A stretch of DNA of 64,000 nucleotides from an uncultured Bacteroidales bacterium (lineage in GTDB: Bacteria; Bacteroidota; Bacteroidia; Bacteroidales; UBA932): positions 155,260-219,259 of the forward strand of contig CAMQDS010000002.1 of the NCBI GenBank assembly GCA_946999645.1, given 5' to 3'. Under the pieces are notes generated by a model. It searched no databases, had not been told where the DNA came from, and was given only the letters and a program-made list of their open reading frames with translations. Each line of letters begins with the position of its first letter. The stretch's first letter is position 1. A program made the translations under genes and the position numbers. Shown in pieces: positions 1 to 9,206 of this stretch.

Positions 1-1116
1 AAATATTATCTTACTCTTGCTGCGGATGCTGCTAAGAAACTTATTGATAGTGGAGTATATAAGTTGGCGCCTGATTACGGAAAATTATTTGCTGAACCTG
101 ATGCCGATGCTGGTGAGTACATACTTGCCATAAGAAATGATAGAAGCCTTTCTATTTTCAACAACTCTACTGCTTATGCAACAATGCCTACACAGGGGAA
201 ACCAGGACTTACTAAAAAATTCGTAGATAGTTTCCTCATGAAGGATGGTTCACGATTTACGGATAAACCTGGTTGGGATAAAATGACATTTAAAGATGAA
301 GTAGCCAATCGTGACCCACGTCTTTATTACTGTACTGTTACACCAGGGTATAAAAGGATTGGAGGTACAGATGTAGTTGCTCCTGATTTAGGTGCAAGCG
401 CAACAGGTTTTCAGTTGGCAAAATATGTTATGGATTGCAATTTACCGGATGTGAACAGAGTAGAGATGTCATATAATGATATGCCTGTATTCCGTTTAGC
501 TGAGGTATACTTGAATTATGCAGAAGCAAAAGCAGAACTTGAAACACTTACACAAGAAGATCTTGATATATCAATAAATCTTCTTCGTAAGAGGGTAAAT
601 ATGCCAAATATGTCTTTATCTGAAGCCAATGCAAATCCTGATCCTTATCTTTCATCAGAAGAATATGGCTATAGAAATGTAGAGGGCGCAAATAAGGGAA
701 TAATTCTTGAAATCAGACGTGAGCGTTCTGTGGAGTTGGCTCAAGAGAGCTTTAGATGGAATGATCTTATGAGATGGAAAGAAGGTTTGTGTATAAATCA
801 AAAGATGTATGGAATGTATTTCCCAGGTCCGGGTGAATATGACTTGTCTGGTGACGGTATTCCTGATTTGTGTCTTTATGATACAGATAAAAAACCTTCA
901 TCTAAGTTTAAAGGTATAGTATTCAAGAAAATAGGTGATGCTACTACTGGTATTCTGTTGAGCGAAGGAAACAAAGGATATATAGATCCACACCAGAACA
1001 TTCAGCATATATTTGATGAATCAAGAGATTACTTCTATCCTATTCCTATAAATCAGCGTACATATAATCATAATCTTACTCAAAATCCGGGTTGGAAAGA
1101 TGGTCTTGGCTTTTAA
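1..1116 (+). CDS. SusD/RagB-family outer-membrane lipoprotein, 3' part only
   Basis: The reading frame is open from base 1, so the N-terminus (signal peptide, lipobox and first TPR helices) lies outside the window; 371 residues are visible. Family hallmarks are the C-terminal RagB/SusD region with FRLAEVYLNYAEAK and the motif EIRRERSVELAQESFRWNDL followed by MRWK, and a C-terminus ending in QNPGWKDGLGF. SusD proteins are surface lipoproteins that cap a SusC TonB-dependent transporter and capture a ligand for import; the partner susC is presumably just upstream, out of view. The next gene starts 12 nt downstream on the same strand, so it is probably the third member of the operon. The substrate cannot be read from this fragment. 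The family call is firm. Confidence 0.93.
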   Translation, partial: KYYLTLAADAAKKLIDSGVYKLAPDYGKLFAEPDADAGEYILAIRNDRSLSIFNNSTAYATMPTQGKPGLTKKFVDSFLMKDGSRFTDKPGWDKMTFKDEVANRDPRLYYCTVTPGYKRIGGTDVVAPDLGASATGFQLAKYVMDCNLPDVNRVEMSYNDMPVFRLAEVYLNYAEAKAELETLTQEDLDISINLLRKRVNMPNMSLSEANANPDPYLSSEEYGYRNVEGANKGIILEIRRERSVELAQESFRWNDLMRWKEGLCINQKMYGMYFPGPGEYDLSGDGIPDLCLYDTDKKPSSKFKGIVFKKIGDATTGILLSEGNKGYIDPHQNIQHIFDESRDYFYPIPINQRTYNHNLTQNPGWKDGLGF

Positions 1117-1128
1117 TCTGATATTGTT

Positions 1129-3810
1129 ATGAAAATTCTAAAAAATATAATAACTGCAATTAGTTTTGCTGCAGCAGTTTTCTCATTCGGCAGTTGCAAT
1201 AAGTCTGAGATTAAGGAAGCTCGTGCAGTACTTACAAGTGAAAATCACCTTACTTTTGAAGCAAAAGATGCTAAGGAACAGACTATCTCTGTATACTGTG
1301 ATGGAAAATGGTCTTCTGATGCTCCAGAGTGGATAAATATTGAACCTTCAGAAGGTTCTGGTCCAATGGAAGTAAAAATAATGGTAGATGATAATGTTAC
1401 CGATGGAAATGTAAATTCTCCTCGAACTGGTAACATCATATTCAAAGGAATTTCAGCAGAAAGACAGGGTTCTGTTACTATAGAACAGCGAGGGGATAAG
1501 TATAAGGGTATTCAGGAAGTATCTGTTACAGATATACTTGATCTTGAAGATAAAGAGGCTGCTAAGATTTCTGAATCTTCTGTATTGGCTGTTTCTAAGT
1601 CTGGTTTTGTTATAACAGATGGAAAAACAAATCTTTATGTCTTAGGAGAAAAAGATGTAAAAGTTGGAGATAAGATAAATATTAATGGTAAAAAAACTAA
1701 AATTGACGGATTTAGTGCATTCAATGTTGATGAAGTAAAAGTTAATTCTCATTCAGATATATCATATCCTTCAGCAAAAGATATAACTTCAGAACTCGAT
1801 ACTTTTCATCCTGAGACTTGCACCTATGTTTCTGTAACAGGTTCATTGGTAGGTGATAAACTTAGAGTGTCAGGAACTTATGCTAAGGTTCTTATTTTAG
1901 ATGCTGTATCTGTTGAAGCATTGAAGGAAGTAGATTTGCATAAGATAACTCTTAAAGGTTATGTAGTGGGTGAAACTGAAGGGATGATAAAACTTATTAT
2001 GACATCCTTTGATGATAAAGGAAAAGATGAAAGTTTAATACCTTATCCGTTAAAATTCTTTATAAGTCATATCGGTATAAATTATGCAACTTCATTTCCT
2101 AAAGAAGGGAAAATAGAGGCAATGCAAGGTCTTGGAACTATTACATATGTACCTGTTGACTTAAATAAAACAAATGATAAAAATAAGTTTGAACTGGATG
2201 TAGAAAGCAATGATCCACGTTGTAGTGGTTCTTGGCCTGGGGACTATTGGTTATTTACGGGTACAGGTGCTATAAAGGCTGGTTCTGAAGTTAAGATCGC
2301 CTTTGAGACGAGGGCTTCACGTACAGGTCATAAATTCTGGAGATTGGAATATCTCGATGGCACTGAATGGAGAACTGCTGGAGAAGTAAAGACTACAAAA
2401 GAGACTGGAGAGCAAATAAAGTATACACATGCTATGTCCTCTGATGGTAGTACAAATATACCAGTTAAGGCAACTGTAAGATTTCGTAAGAATGTTGAAC
2501 ATTGTCAATTCCGTTTTCTTTGCGTAGCTAATTGGCAGTCTAACGGTGATGGACCTTTGTCTACACGAAACGGAGGTACTGTACGTCTTTCAGTGACTAA
2601 TCCGGAAAGTGCAGAGTATCAGCCGCATATAGAAATAGTCAAAGAAGGCAATGGGGTAGAAACGGAACCTGTGATTGCCAATCTTAAAGTTTCAACAGAT
2701 ATTATTACTTTTGAAGGCAATCCATCAAAACCTATAAGATTCACTGTTTCATCAGATAAAGATTTTACTGTTGCTGTAAGTGAAAAGTGGTTGCATACGG
2801 ATATTGTAGAAGGAAAAGCTGGAGAAAAAAAGGTAGTTGCCTTATCTTGTGATGCAAGTACTTTATCTGTAATGCGTGAGGCAGTTGTTAAAATTCAGTC
2901 AGGTGATACTGAGAAACAGATTCGTATAATTCAAAGTGCAGCAGGTCAGACTCTTAAGCCTTTGATTAGTATAATAGGAGGAAATAGAATTTCAGTAATG
3001 AATAAGGCTGGTTCAAGCAATGTTAAGGTTCAAGCAAACGTGGCAGTTAGTGCTAAAGCTGATGAGTCTTGGATAAAAGTTACCGCAATTCCTTCTACTA
3101 AATCAATGGTTGAAGAAACTACTTTTAAGTTAGAGTATGATGCAAACAATACAAAAGTTACCAGAACGGCACATATAATATTCAGTAATGCTGCTGAAGG
3201 ACTTGAAAGTGTACTTACTGTATCTCAAGACGGCATTCCATGGTTTTATGACGACTTTTCATGGATGAAGGAGTTTGCTGATCCTGCTAAGGCTGCTGAT
3301 TCTGTAGGTGATAATAACGCTGGTGGCAAGGCTCCTAATGCCTATAATAAGCAAAAATTTTTAGATACTTTCAAAGAAAGAGGTTACGTCGACTTAAATC
3401 CGAAACCTGAAGTGCTTTATCTTCAGAAATATTATCTGAAGTTCGGAAAAACCAATTATCATACAGGTTTGCAACTTCCTGCCATTGATTTCGGAGAATC
3501 AAGAGATGTTGTTCTTAAGTTTGATTGGGCAGCGCATATGCAAGGGTCAGGCAATATTGATAAAGTTAAAATTGTTATAGAACTTTCTGGTGCCGGTGTG
3601 TGTGGCGATACAGGCGCTGCATTGAGTAAAGAGTACTCTACATCACAAGTAAAAGGAAAGTTAGAGTGGCAACATTGTTCTATCCTTCTAAAGGGAGTGA
3701 CAAAGGATACAAAGATTAATATTCGTCCTGCAAAGATGAATATTGCACCTAAGAAGCAACCTGACCAACAGCGTTGGTACATAGATAATATAAGGATAGT
3801 TAATCCATAA
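1129..3810 (+). CDS. Large BACON-domain surface lipoprotein
   Basis: 893 residues. The N-terminus is a lipoprotein signal peptide: a hydrophobic run up to FSFGSC, with the probable lipidated Cys at residue 23. Residues about 35-120 look like a BACON domain (WSSDAPEWINIEPSEGSG, then GNIIFKGIS and VTIEQRG). Residues about 125-205 resemble an OB-fold-like module (SGFVITDGKTNLYV, VGDKININGK). Two further BACON-like repeats lie near 515-605 and 610-705 (ESWIKVTAIP, TVSQDG). The last about 190 residues look like a beta-sandwich ending in RWYIDNIRIVNP, which resembles carbohydrate- or ligand-binding jelly rolls. No catalytic motif was found. It follows susD and precedes the phosphodiesterase gene, so it is likely a surface ligand-binding protein of the same locus. 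Domain borders are by eye. Confidence 0.8.
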   Translation: MKILKNIITAISFAAAVFSFGSCNKSEIKEARAVLTSENHLTFEAKDAKEQTISVYCDGKWSSDAPEWINIEPSEGSGPMEVKIMVDDNVTDGNVNSPRTGNIIFKGISAERQGSVTIEQRGDKYKGIQEVSVTDILDLEDKEAAKISESSVLAVSKSGFVITDGKTNLYVLGEKDVKVGDKININGKKTKIDGFSAFNVDEVKVNSHSDISYPSAKDITSELDTFHPETCTYVSVTGSLVGDKLRVSGTYAKVLILDAVSVEALKEVDLHKITLKGYVVGETEGMIKLIMTSFDDKGKDESLIPYPLKFFISHIGINYATSFPKEGKIEAMQGLGTITYVPVDLNKTNDKNKFELDVESNDPRCSGSWPGDYWLFTGTGAIKAGSEVKIAFETRASRTGHKFWRLEYLDGTEWRTAGEVKTTKETGEQIKYTHAMSSDGSTNIPVKATVRFRKNVEHCQFRFLCVANWQSNGDGPLSTRNGGTVRLSVTNPESAEYQPHIEIVKEGNGVETEPVIANLKVSTDIITFEGNPSKPIRFTVSSDKDFTVAVSEKWLHTDIVEGKAGEKKVVALSCDASTLSVMREAVVKIQSGDTEKQIRIIQSAAGQTLKPLISIIGGNRISVMNKAGSSNVKVQANVAVSAKADESWIKVTAIPSTKSMVEETTFKLEYDANNTKVTRTAHIIFSNAAEGLESVLTVSQDGIPWFYDDFSWMKEFADPAKAADSVGDNNAGGKAPNAYNKQKFLDTFKERGYVDLNPKPEVLYLQKYYLKFGKTNYHTGLQLPAIDFGESRDVVLKFDWAAHMQGSGNIDKVKIVIELSGAGVCGDTGAALSKEYSTSQVKGKLEWQHCSILLKGVTKDTKINIRPAKMNIAPKKQPDQQRWYIDNIRIVNP

Positions 3811-3817
3811 ACATAAT

Positions 3818-6040
3818 ATGAAAAGAATATCTTTTGTTTTACTTTTTATTGTTTTAAGTATCTTCACCCTGCAAGCCCGTAGGGTGAAAGGTACTGTCAA
3901 GTGTGGCAATATTCCTATTGCAGGTGTTTTAGTTACAGATGGTAATCATTTTACAAAAACTAATGTTAAAGGTGCTTTTAAGTTTGATATTGATGATGAT
4001 GCCTGGTTTGTTTCTGTTGTGACACCTTCTGGATTTACAGCAGATTATAGTTCAGGTGCTCCTGAATTTTATAAGAAAGCGGAAGGTAATAACTATTTTA
4101 GTTTTCAACTGTTAAAAACTTCTGATTCTTTGAATTATACACTTTTTTCTGTGTCTGATCCTCAGATGCAAAACGAAAAGCATTTCAAGAAATTCACTGG
4201 AGCTCCATTGAAAGATTTGAAAGAACAAGCTTTAAAAGGTCGTATAGAAGGACTTACAGCAGGTATAGCATTAGGAGATTTGGCTTGGGATAACTTGGAA
4301 ATGCTACCTATGTATAAGGATGCGATAAAAACCACAGAAATTCCTTTCTATGCTGTAATAGGTAATCACGATTTTGACAAAAATCTTAAGGGCAAGGAAA
4401 CTGCAAGATATTATTGCGATAACTTCGGACCTTATAATTATGCTTTTTACTTAGGTGGAGATTTGGTTATAGGTACAAAAAGCATAATATATGACACCAA
4501 TAAGCAGTATAAGGGAGGCTATACAGAAGAAGAGTTGAGGTTTGTCACGAATTTACTTAAAAATATTCCTATAACTACTCATATCTATATAGCGCAGCAT
4601 GCTCCTTTATATGAAATGTGGAGTGGTCATTATATAGAGAATGGTGACAAGATGCTTGAACTTCTTAAAGGTAGAAAAGTAGATTTCTTAAGTGGACATA
4701 CTCATCTTCAGAATAATTTTATCTATTCAGAGGATATTATGGAACATAATGCTCCAAGTATATGTGGGTCTTGGTGGATAACTAAATGGTGTAGAGATGG
4801 TTCACCAAGAGGGTATGAAATTTTTACCTCTAAGGATGGTGTATTAAGTTGGGTATTTCATCCTATAGATTACAGTGAAGATTTTCAGGTTAAGATTAAT
4901 GCTCCTGGTCAGTGTTTGAAACATCCTAATGCAGTAGTTGCCAATATTTGGGACTATGATCCTCACTGGACTGTTCAGTGGTATCAGGATAATAAGTTTA
5001 TGGGCAATATGACTCAGGTGAATGAGGTTGATCCAATTTATTACAAAGAGATCAATAATGCCTATAAGGATAAGGAGATACCAGGCTATAAGAGACCTAA
5101 AGAAAACAATCATTATTTTGCTGCCGTACCAGATCAATATGCCAAAGTTGTTACTATTGAGGTAAGAAGTCCTTTTGGAAAGCACTGGACTTATACAGTA
5201 GATCTTTCTCGCAGTCTTGATGTTCAGGCTCATAGGGGAGGAGCAGGACTTATGCCGGAAAACACATTCTCCTCTATGAAGAATGCAATTAATCTGGGTG
5301 TAAATACTCTTGAAATGGATTTACAGGTAAGTGCTGATGGTAAAATTGTAGTTTCTCATGATAGATTTTTCCATCCAAGATACTCTATAAGACCTGATGG
5401 CACTCCAGTTCTTCCTGGGCAGCCTAAAGAATATCTTTATACTATGCCATACGATTCAATTGCTAAGTATGAGGTTGGTCTTAAACCAAGTACTGTATGG
5501 CCTGAAAAAAAGAATATTTCTGAGAGAAAGCCTCTTGCAAAGGAACTTATAAGTTTTATTGAAAATTATACTAAGGTTAATTCACTTACTCCAATGAGGT
5601 ATAATATAGAAATTAAATCTTCAGAAGGTAAGGGAGAAGGGAAGAATTGGCCTGAATATCATGAGTTTGCTGATAAGTGCATAGAACTCCTTAAATCTTT
5701 TAATCTTGGAAGCAGGCTTGTAGTTCAATGTTTTGATACAAGGACTCTTAATTATATACACGAGAAGTATCCAGATATTATTCTGTCATATCTTACAGAT
5801 GTGGAAGATACTGATTGGAATATATTTATGGGCAAATTAAATTTTGTTCCTACCTGGTTAAGTCCAAATTATAAAATTGTAGATAAAGAATTTGTGGAGC
5901 AATGTCATGCCAGAGGAATGAAAATTGTTCCTTGGACATGTGATGATCCTGCGGAAATGAAAAAACAGATAAGTTATGGTATAGATGGGCTTATTACAAA
6001 TTACCCAGATAGACTTTTAAAAATAACTAGAGGATACTAA
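3818..6040 (+). CDS. Secreted calcineurin-like phosphoesterase fused to a glycerophosphodiester phosphodiesterase
   Basis: 740 residues with an N-terminal signal peptide (residues 1-20) and no lipobox. Residues about 22-100 form a small beta domain (the MetallophosN type). The phosphoesterase core carries SDPQ (113-116), GDLAWDN (153-159), GNHD (182-185), QHAP (260-263) and SGHTH (292-296), that is, a full metal-ligand set with DxQ in place of the first DxH. A C-terminal extension of this domain runs to about 460. From 468 a GDPD barrel starts with AHRGG (471-475), PENTF, LEMDLQVSADG (499-509), SHD, IEIKSSEG and closes with GLITNYPDRL; the catalytic His-Arg and the E-x-D metal ligands are present. 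Both active sites look intact. It lies 7 nt after the BACON gene and is the last gene of the Sus-like operon. The likely role is periplasmic hydrolysis of phosphodiesters and phosphomonoesters (inference). Confidence 0.88.
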   Translation: MKRISFVLLFIVLSIFTLQARRVKGTVKCGNIPIAGVLVTDGNHFTKTNVKGAFKFDIDDDAWFVSVVTPSGFTADYSSGAPEFYKKAEGNNYFSFQLLKTSDSLNYTLFSVSDPQMQNEKHFKKFTGAPLKDLKEQALKGRIEGLTAGIALGDLAWDNLEMLPMYKDAIKTTEIPFYAVIGNHDFDKNLKGKETARYYCDNFGPYNYAFYLGGDLVIGTKSIIYDTNKQYKGGYTEEELRFVTNLLKNIPITTHIYIAQHAPLYEMWSGHYIENGDKMLELLKGRKVDFLSGHTHLQNNFIYSEDIMEHNAPSICGSWWITKWCRDGSPRGYEIFTSKDGVLSWVFHPIDYSEDFQVKINAPGQCLKHPNAVVANIWDYDPHWTVQWYQDNKFMGNMTQVNEVDPIYYKEINNAYKDKEIPGYKRPKENNHYFAAVPDQYAKVVTIEVRSPFGKHWTYTVDLSRSLDVQAHRGGAGLMPENTFSSMKNAINLGVNTLEMDLQVSADGKIVVSHDRFFHPRYSIRPDGTPVLPGQPKEYLYTMPYDSIAKYEVGLKPSTVWPEKKNISERKPLAKELISFIENYTKVNSLTPMRYNIEIKSSEGKGEGKNWPEYHEFADKCIELLKSFNLGSRLVVQCFDTRTLNYIHEKYPDIILSYLTDVEDTDWNIFMGKLNFVPTWLSPNYKIVDKEFVEQCHARGMKIVPWTCDDPAEMKKQISYGIDGLITNYPDRLLKITRGY

Positions 6041-6049
6041 TTCTTAATA

Positions 6050-7831
6050 TTATTCAATCTCGGACAACTCAAGCCAGCGGATTTCTATACTGTCGAGTTC
6101 GTCCGAGATTTTTTTATACCTTTCAGAAGCTTCTGTCAATTTTTCATAATCTGAACATCCGTTATTCATAAAATCTTCCAATTCGGACTTTTCTTTAGTA
6201 AGGATGTTGATTTTTTTCTCTATTTCTTCTAATTCTTTCTTTTCTTTGAAACTGAGTTTCCTCTTTGCAGGTAATGCAACATCTTTTTTTTCAGGCTTTT
6301 TTATATCACTTACGGAGGCTTTCTTCTTTTCTTCCATATAGGCTTTCATGTATTCGCGATACTCACTAAATTTTCCTATATAGTCTTTTATATTTCCATC
6401 TCCTAAGAAAATAAATAAATGCTCAGCCAATCTATCAAGAAAATGTCTGTCGTGTGATACTATTATGAGAGAGCCATTAAACGACATGAGGTATTCTTCC
6501 AAAATATTAAGTGTTATTATATCCAGGTCGTTAGTCGGTTCGTCTAATATCAGTAGATTGGGATTTTGCATTAGTATCGTTAGCAGATATAGCCTGCGTC
6601 TTTCTCCTCCTGATAGAGTAGCAACCTTATTATTGAGCATATCATGTTTAAATAGAAACATACTTAGGAGGTGGGTATTATTAACGGTTTCAAGTACAGT
6701 CAATTCTTCATTGAATTGCATGCCCTCTTGATGATAATATCCTATTTTCAAGGATTCTCCTCGTTGTATTTCTCCTGATATGATTAAATCATGACTTCTA
6801 TTCAATGTCTCAGTAATAAGATTTAGAAAAGTTGATTTGCCGGCTCCGTTTTTTCCTACTATTCCTACTTTTTCAAATCTTCTGAAATTGTATGAAAAAT
6901 TACTTACGAGCATTCTTTCTCCATAGCCAAAGGAAAGATTTTTACAATTTATTATTTTTGTTCCCAATCTTGAGGCTCCTGTGAGTTCACTCATATCGAT
7001 TTGTGAGGTTTTGTAACTCACTGCTGCCCGTTCCTGAAGTTTATAAAATGCGTCTTTTCTGTATTTTGCTTTGCCGCTTCTGGCACAAGGAGTGCTTCTC
7101 ATCCATTCCAACTCTCGCCGGAGTATATTGCGCACCTTATCTGTTTCTGAATTGCAATTATCTATTCTTTCCTGTCTTTTTTCGAGGTAGTTTTCATAGT
7201 CCCCTCTATATGTATAGAGATTGCCATTATCCATTTCTATTATGGTGTTGCATACCCTGTCTAAAAAGTATCTGTCATGAGTTACCATAAGTAGGGTACA
7301 CCTTGCCCTCTTAAGCCAATTTTCAAGAAATTCAATGGCATCTACATCCAGGTGGTTGGTAGGCTCGTCCATTATATAGAAATCTGCTTCAGATGCAAGC
7401 ATTTGACTTAAAGCCACGCGTTTTACTTCTCCTCCTGAAAGAAGTTTCATTTTTTTATTGTGATCTTCAAAACCAAAGCATGATAAAAATTTATGGACCC
7501 TGAGTTCATATTGGAAATAATGCTCCTTATCTAAATTGCAGGTAAACTTACTGCTTGATAACATTATTTGATCAAATATTCCATTTTCTGGAGAATAGGA
7601 ATATTCCTGCTCTAAAAATGCTATTCTTATGTCTTTAAGAAATTTAATGCTCCCACCTGAATCTGATTTGTCTTTTCCAGCAAGTATTTTCATTAATGAA
7701 GTTTTACCTGTACCATTTGGTGCAATAAGAGCTATTTTATCTCCTTCATTAATATTGAATCCTATATTTTCAAAAAGAATCTTAGGACCATATGATTTAG
7801 ATATATTTTCAATTTGCAGATAACTTGCCAT
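6050..7831 (-). CDS. uup: ABC-F family ATPase, Uup type
   Basis: 593 residues, two ABC ATPase domains and no membrane segments, as in soluble ABC-F proteins that act on ribosomes. Domain 1 has Walker A APNGTGKTS, signature LSGGEVKRVALSQ and Walker B with DEPTNHLD. Domain 2 has GKNGAGKST, LSGGERRRLYLL and LDEPTNDLD. The final about 55 residues are charged and heptad-like (KELEEIEKKINILTKEKSEL), the C-terminal coiled coil typical of Uup, which in other bacteria binds DNA and ribosomes. It is the last gene of a long minus-strand run, 4 nt after trkA. The last codons also form the terminator of the convergent gene. ABC-F is certain; the Uup subgroup rests on length and the coiled coil. Confidence 0.9.
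   Translation of the reverse strand: MASYLQIENISKSYGPKILFENIGFNINEGDKIALIAPNGTGKTSLMKILAGKDKSDSGGSIKFLKDIRIAFLEQEYSYSPENGIFDQIMLSSSKFTCNLDKEHYFQYELRVHKFLSCFGFEDHNKKMKLLSGGEVKRVALSQMLASEADFYIMDEPTNHLDVDAIEFLENWLKRARCTLLMVTHDRYFLDRVCNTIIEMDNGNLYTYRGDYENYLEKRQERIDNCNSETDKVRNILRRELEWMRSTPCARSGKAKYRKDAFYKLQERAAVSYKTSQIDMSELTGASRLGTKIINCKNLSFGYGERMLVSNFSYNFRRFEKVGIVGKNGAGKSTFLNLITETLNRSHDLIISGEIQRGESLKIGYYHQEGMQFNEELTVLETVNNTHLLSMFLFKHDMLNNKVATLSGGERRRLYLLTILMQNPNLLILDEPTNDLDIITLNILEEYLMSFNGSLIIVSHDRHFLDRLAEHLFIFLGDGNIKDYIGKFSEYREYMKAYMEEKKKASVSDIKKPEKKDVALPAKRKLSFKEKKELEEIEKKINILTKEKSELEDFMNNGCSDYEKLTEASERYKKISDELDSIEIRWLELSEIE
6056..6115 (+). terminator. Intrinsic terminator lying inside the 3' end of the convergent uup gene
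   Basis: The left arm AATCTCGGAC (6056-6065) pairs perfectly with GTCCGAGATT (6101-6110). The stem continues with AACTC (6066-6070) against GAGTT (6095-6099), leaving one bulged base (6100) and a loop of 24. A T-run follows on the + strand (6109-6115). It would stop transcription from the phosphodiesterase gene, which ends at 6040. All of the hairpin lies in the last codons of uup on the other strand. No T-run follows on the - strand, so it should act in one direction only. Confidence 0.75.
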
Positions 7832-7835
7832 ATTT

Positions 7836-9194
7836 CTATTTGAAAAATCTGTCTACATCTTTTACGGCTTCAGGTAATGCAAATACAGCCACTCTGTCAT
7901 AAGCCTCAATTTGAGTCTCACCAACAGCTATTATCGAACTGTTGCCTCTTATTACTCCTCCTATTATAGCTTCTGATGGGAAATCTAAGTCTTTTAGAGG
8001 CGCTTTTGTAATAGCGCTTCCAGGTGTCGCTATATATTCGATTACTTCAGCATTTGTTCCACCCATATACTTAATAAATCGTACTTTATCGCTTAAAGTC
8101 ATTTTAAAAATCTTGCCTACCGTCAGCAACTTCTTGTTTATAACTGCATCGACTCCCATCTCTTCAGCAAGTCTTATGTATTCTATATTTTCAACTTCGG
8201 CAATAGTTCTGCTTACTCCGAATTTCTTTGCAACTACACACGCAAGTATATTGACTTCATCTTTACCTGTAACAGCAACGAAAGCATCATAGTCCTTAAT
8301 ATTTTCTTCCATAAGAAAATCTGAATTTCTACCGTCCCCGTTGACAAAAATTACATTATTATCGGTAGCCTCGCTAAGTTCAATGCACCTGTCTTTGTCT
8401 TTGTCTATTACTTTAACTGAGTCTACTTGATTGCATATATCGCTCGCTACTATTTTACCTATTGCACTTCCCCCCAATATCATTACGCTATTTACCTCTA
8501 TATTACTTTTACCTAAAAATTTCATTAGAGGAGCCATGCCTTCGCGTTTTGTTATTATAAAAATGAGATCATGGTACTTGAATTTCATATCATAACGAGG
8601 CATCAGAGTATCATTACCTCTCGAAACGGCAACAACTCTAAACTGCAAATCATCCTTTGATAGAGCAGCAGTAAATTCGGCAAGTTTTAAATCCAATAGG
8701 GGAGAGTCTTCTTCCAATTTGAATACAGCCATTTGAAGTTTGCCGTGAGCGAAATCCATTGCATCTGATGAGGCAGTATGTTTAAGTTGGTCAATTATTT
8801 CCGTTGCGGCAATCTTTTCAGGATAGAACATAAGGTCAATTCCCATATCTGTGAATAGATATTTGTTCTCGTAAGATAGGTATTCTTCGTTATCTATCCT
8901 TGCACATACCTTTTTACAGCCTAATTGTTTTGCAAGAAGGGCACTTACAATGTTTACATCTTGAGTCGTATTAGGATTAACGGATATGAATATATCCGCT
9001 TTATCCACTCCTGCCATTCTGAGATATTTTAGAGATGAAAGTTGCCCTGTCACTGTTGTTATATCCACCGTTGACTCAAGCTTTTGCAGCCTTTCTTCAT
9101 CATTATCTATAACAGTGATTTCATTTGCTTCTCTGCTTAGCATTTTTGCAAGATGAGAGCCGACCTCACCGGCTCCTTCAATAACAATACGCAT
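7836..9194 (-). CDS. trkA: Trk potassium uptake system regulatory subunit TrkA
   Basis: 452 residues, the usual length for a duplicated TrkA. Two RCK repeats are visible, each a Rossmann NAD-binding domain followed by a TrkA-C domain. The first starts with IEGAGEVGSHLAKML, an acidic VIDND and DKADIFISVNPN. The second starts near residue 235 with MILGGSAIGKIVASDIC, then VIDKDKDR and DAFVAVTGKDEVN. TrkA is the cytoplasmic gating subunit of the TrkH/G K+ channel and binds NAD(H)/ATP. No trkH is present in this window, so the membrane partner must be encoded elsewhere. The ATG at 9194 is the first Met of the conserved start MRIVIEGAGEVG. It sits 12 nt after the glycosyltransferase gene in the same run. 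Confidence 0.95.
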   Translation of the reverse strand: MRIVIEGAGEVGSHLAKMLSREANEITVIDNDEERLQKLESTVDITTVTGQLSSLKYLRMAGVDKADIFISVNPNTTQDVNIVSALLAKQLGCKKVCARIDNEEYLSYENKYLFTDMGIDLMFYPEKIAATEIIDQLKHTASSDAMDFAHGKLQMAVFKLEEDSPLLDLKLAEFTAALSKDDLQFRVVAVSRGNDTLMPRYDMKFKYHDLIFIITKREGMAPLMKFLGKSNIEVNSVMILGGSAIGKIVASDICNQVDSVKVIDKDKDRCIELSEATDNNVIFVNGDGRNSDFLMEENIKDYDAFVAVTGKDEVNILACVVAKKFGVSRTIAEVENIEYIRLAEEMGVDAVINKKLLTVGKIFKMTLSDKVRFIKYMGGTNAEVIEYIATPGSAITKAPLKDLDFPSEAIIGGVIRGNSSIIAVGETQIEAYDRVAVFALPEAVKDVDRFFK

Positions 9195-9206
9195 AACCTG
9201 TATCCT

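Noticed and set aside
4844..5233. 129-residue open frame antisense to the phosphoesterase gene
   Set aside because: The opposite strand encodes conserved catalytic motifs on both sides; the antisense product has no recognisable feature.
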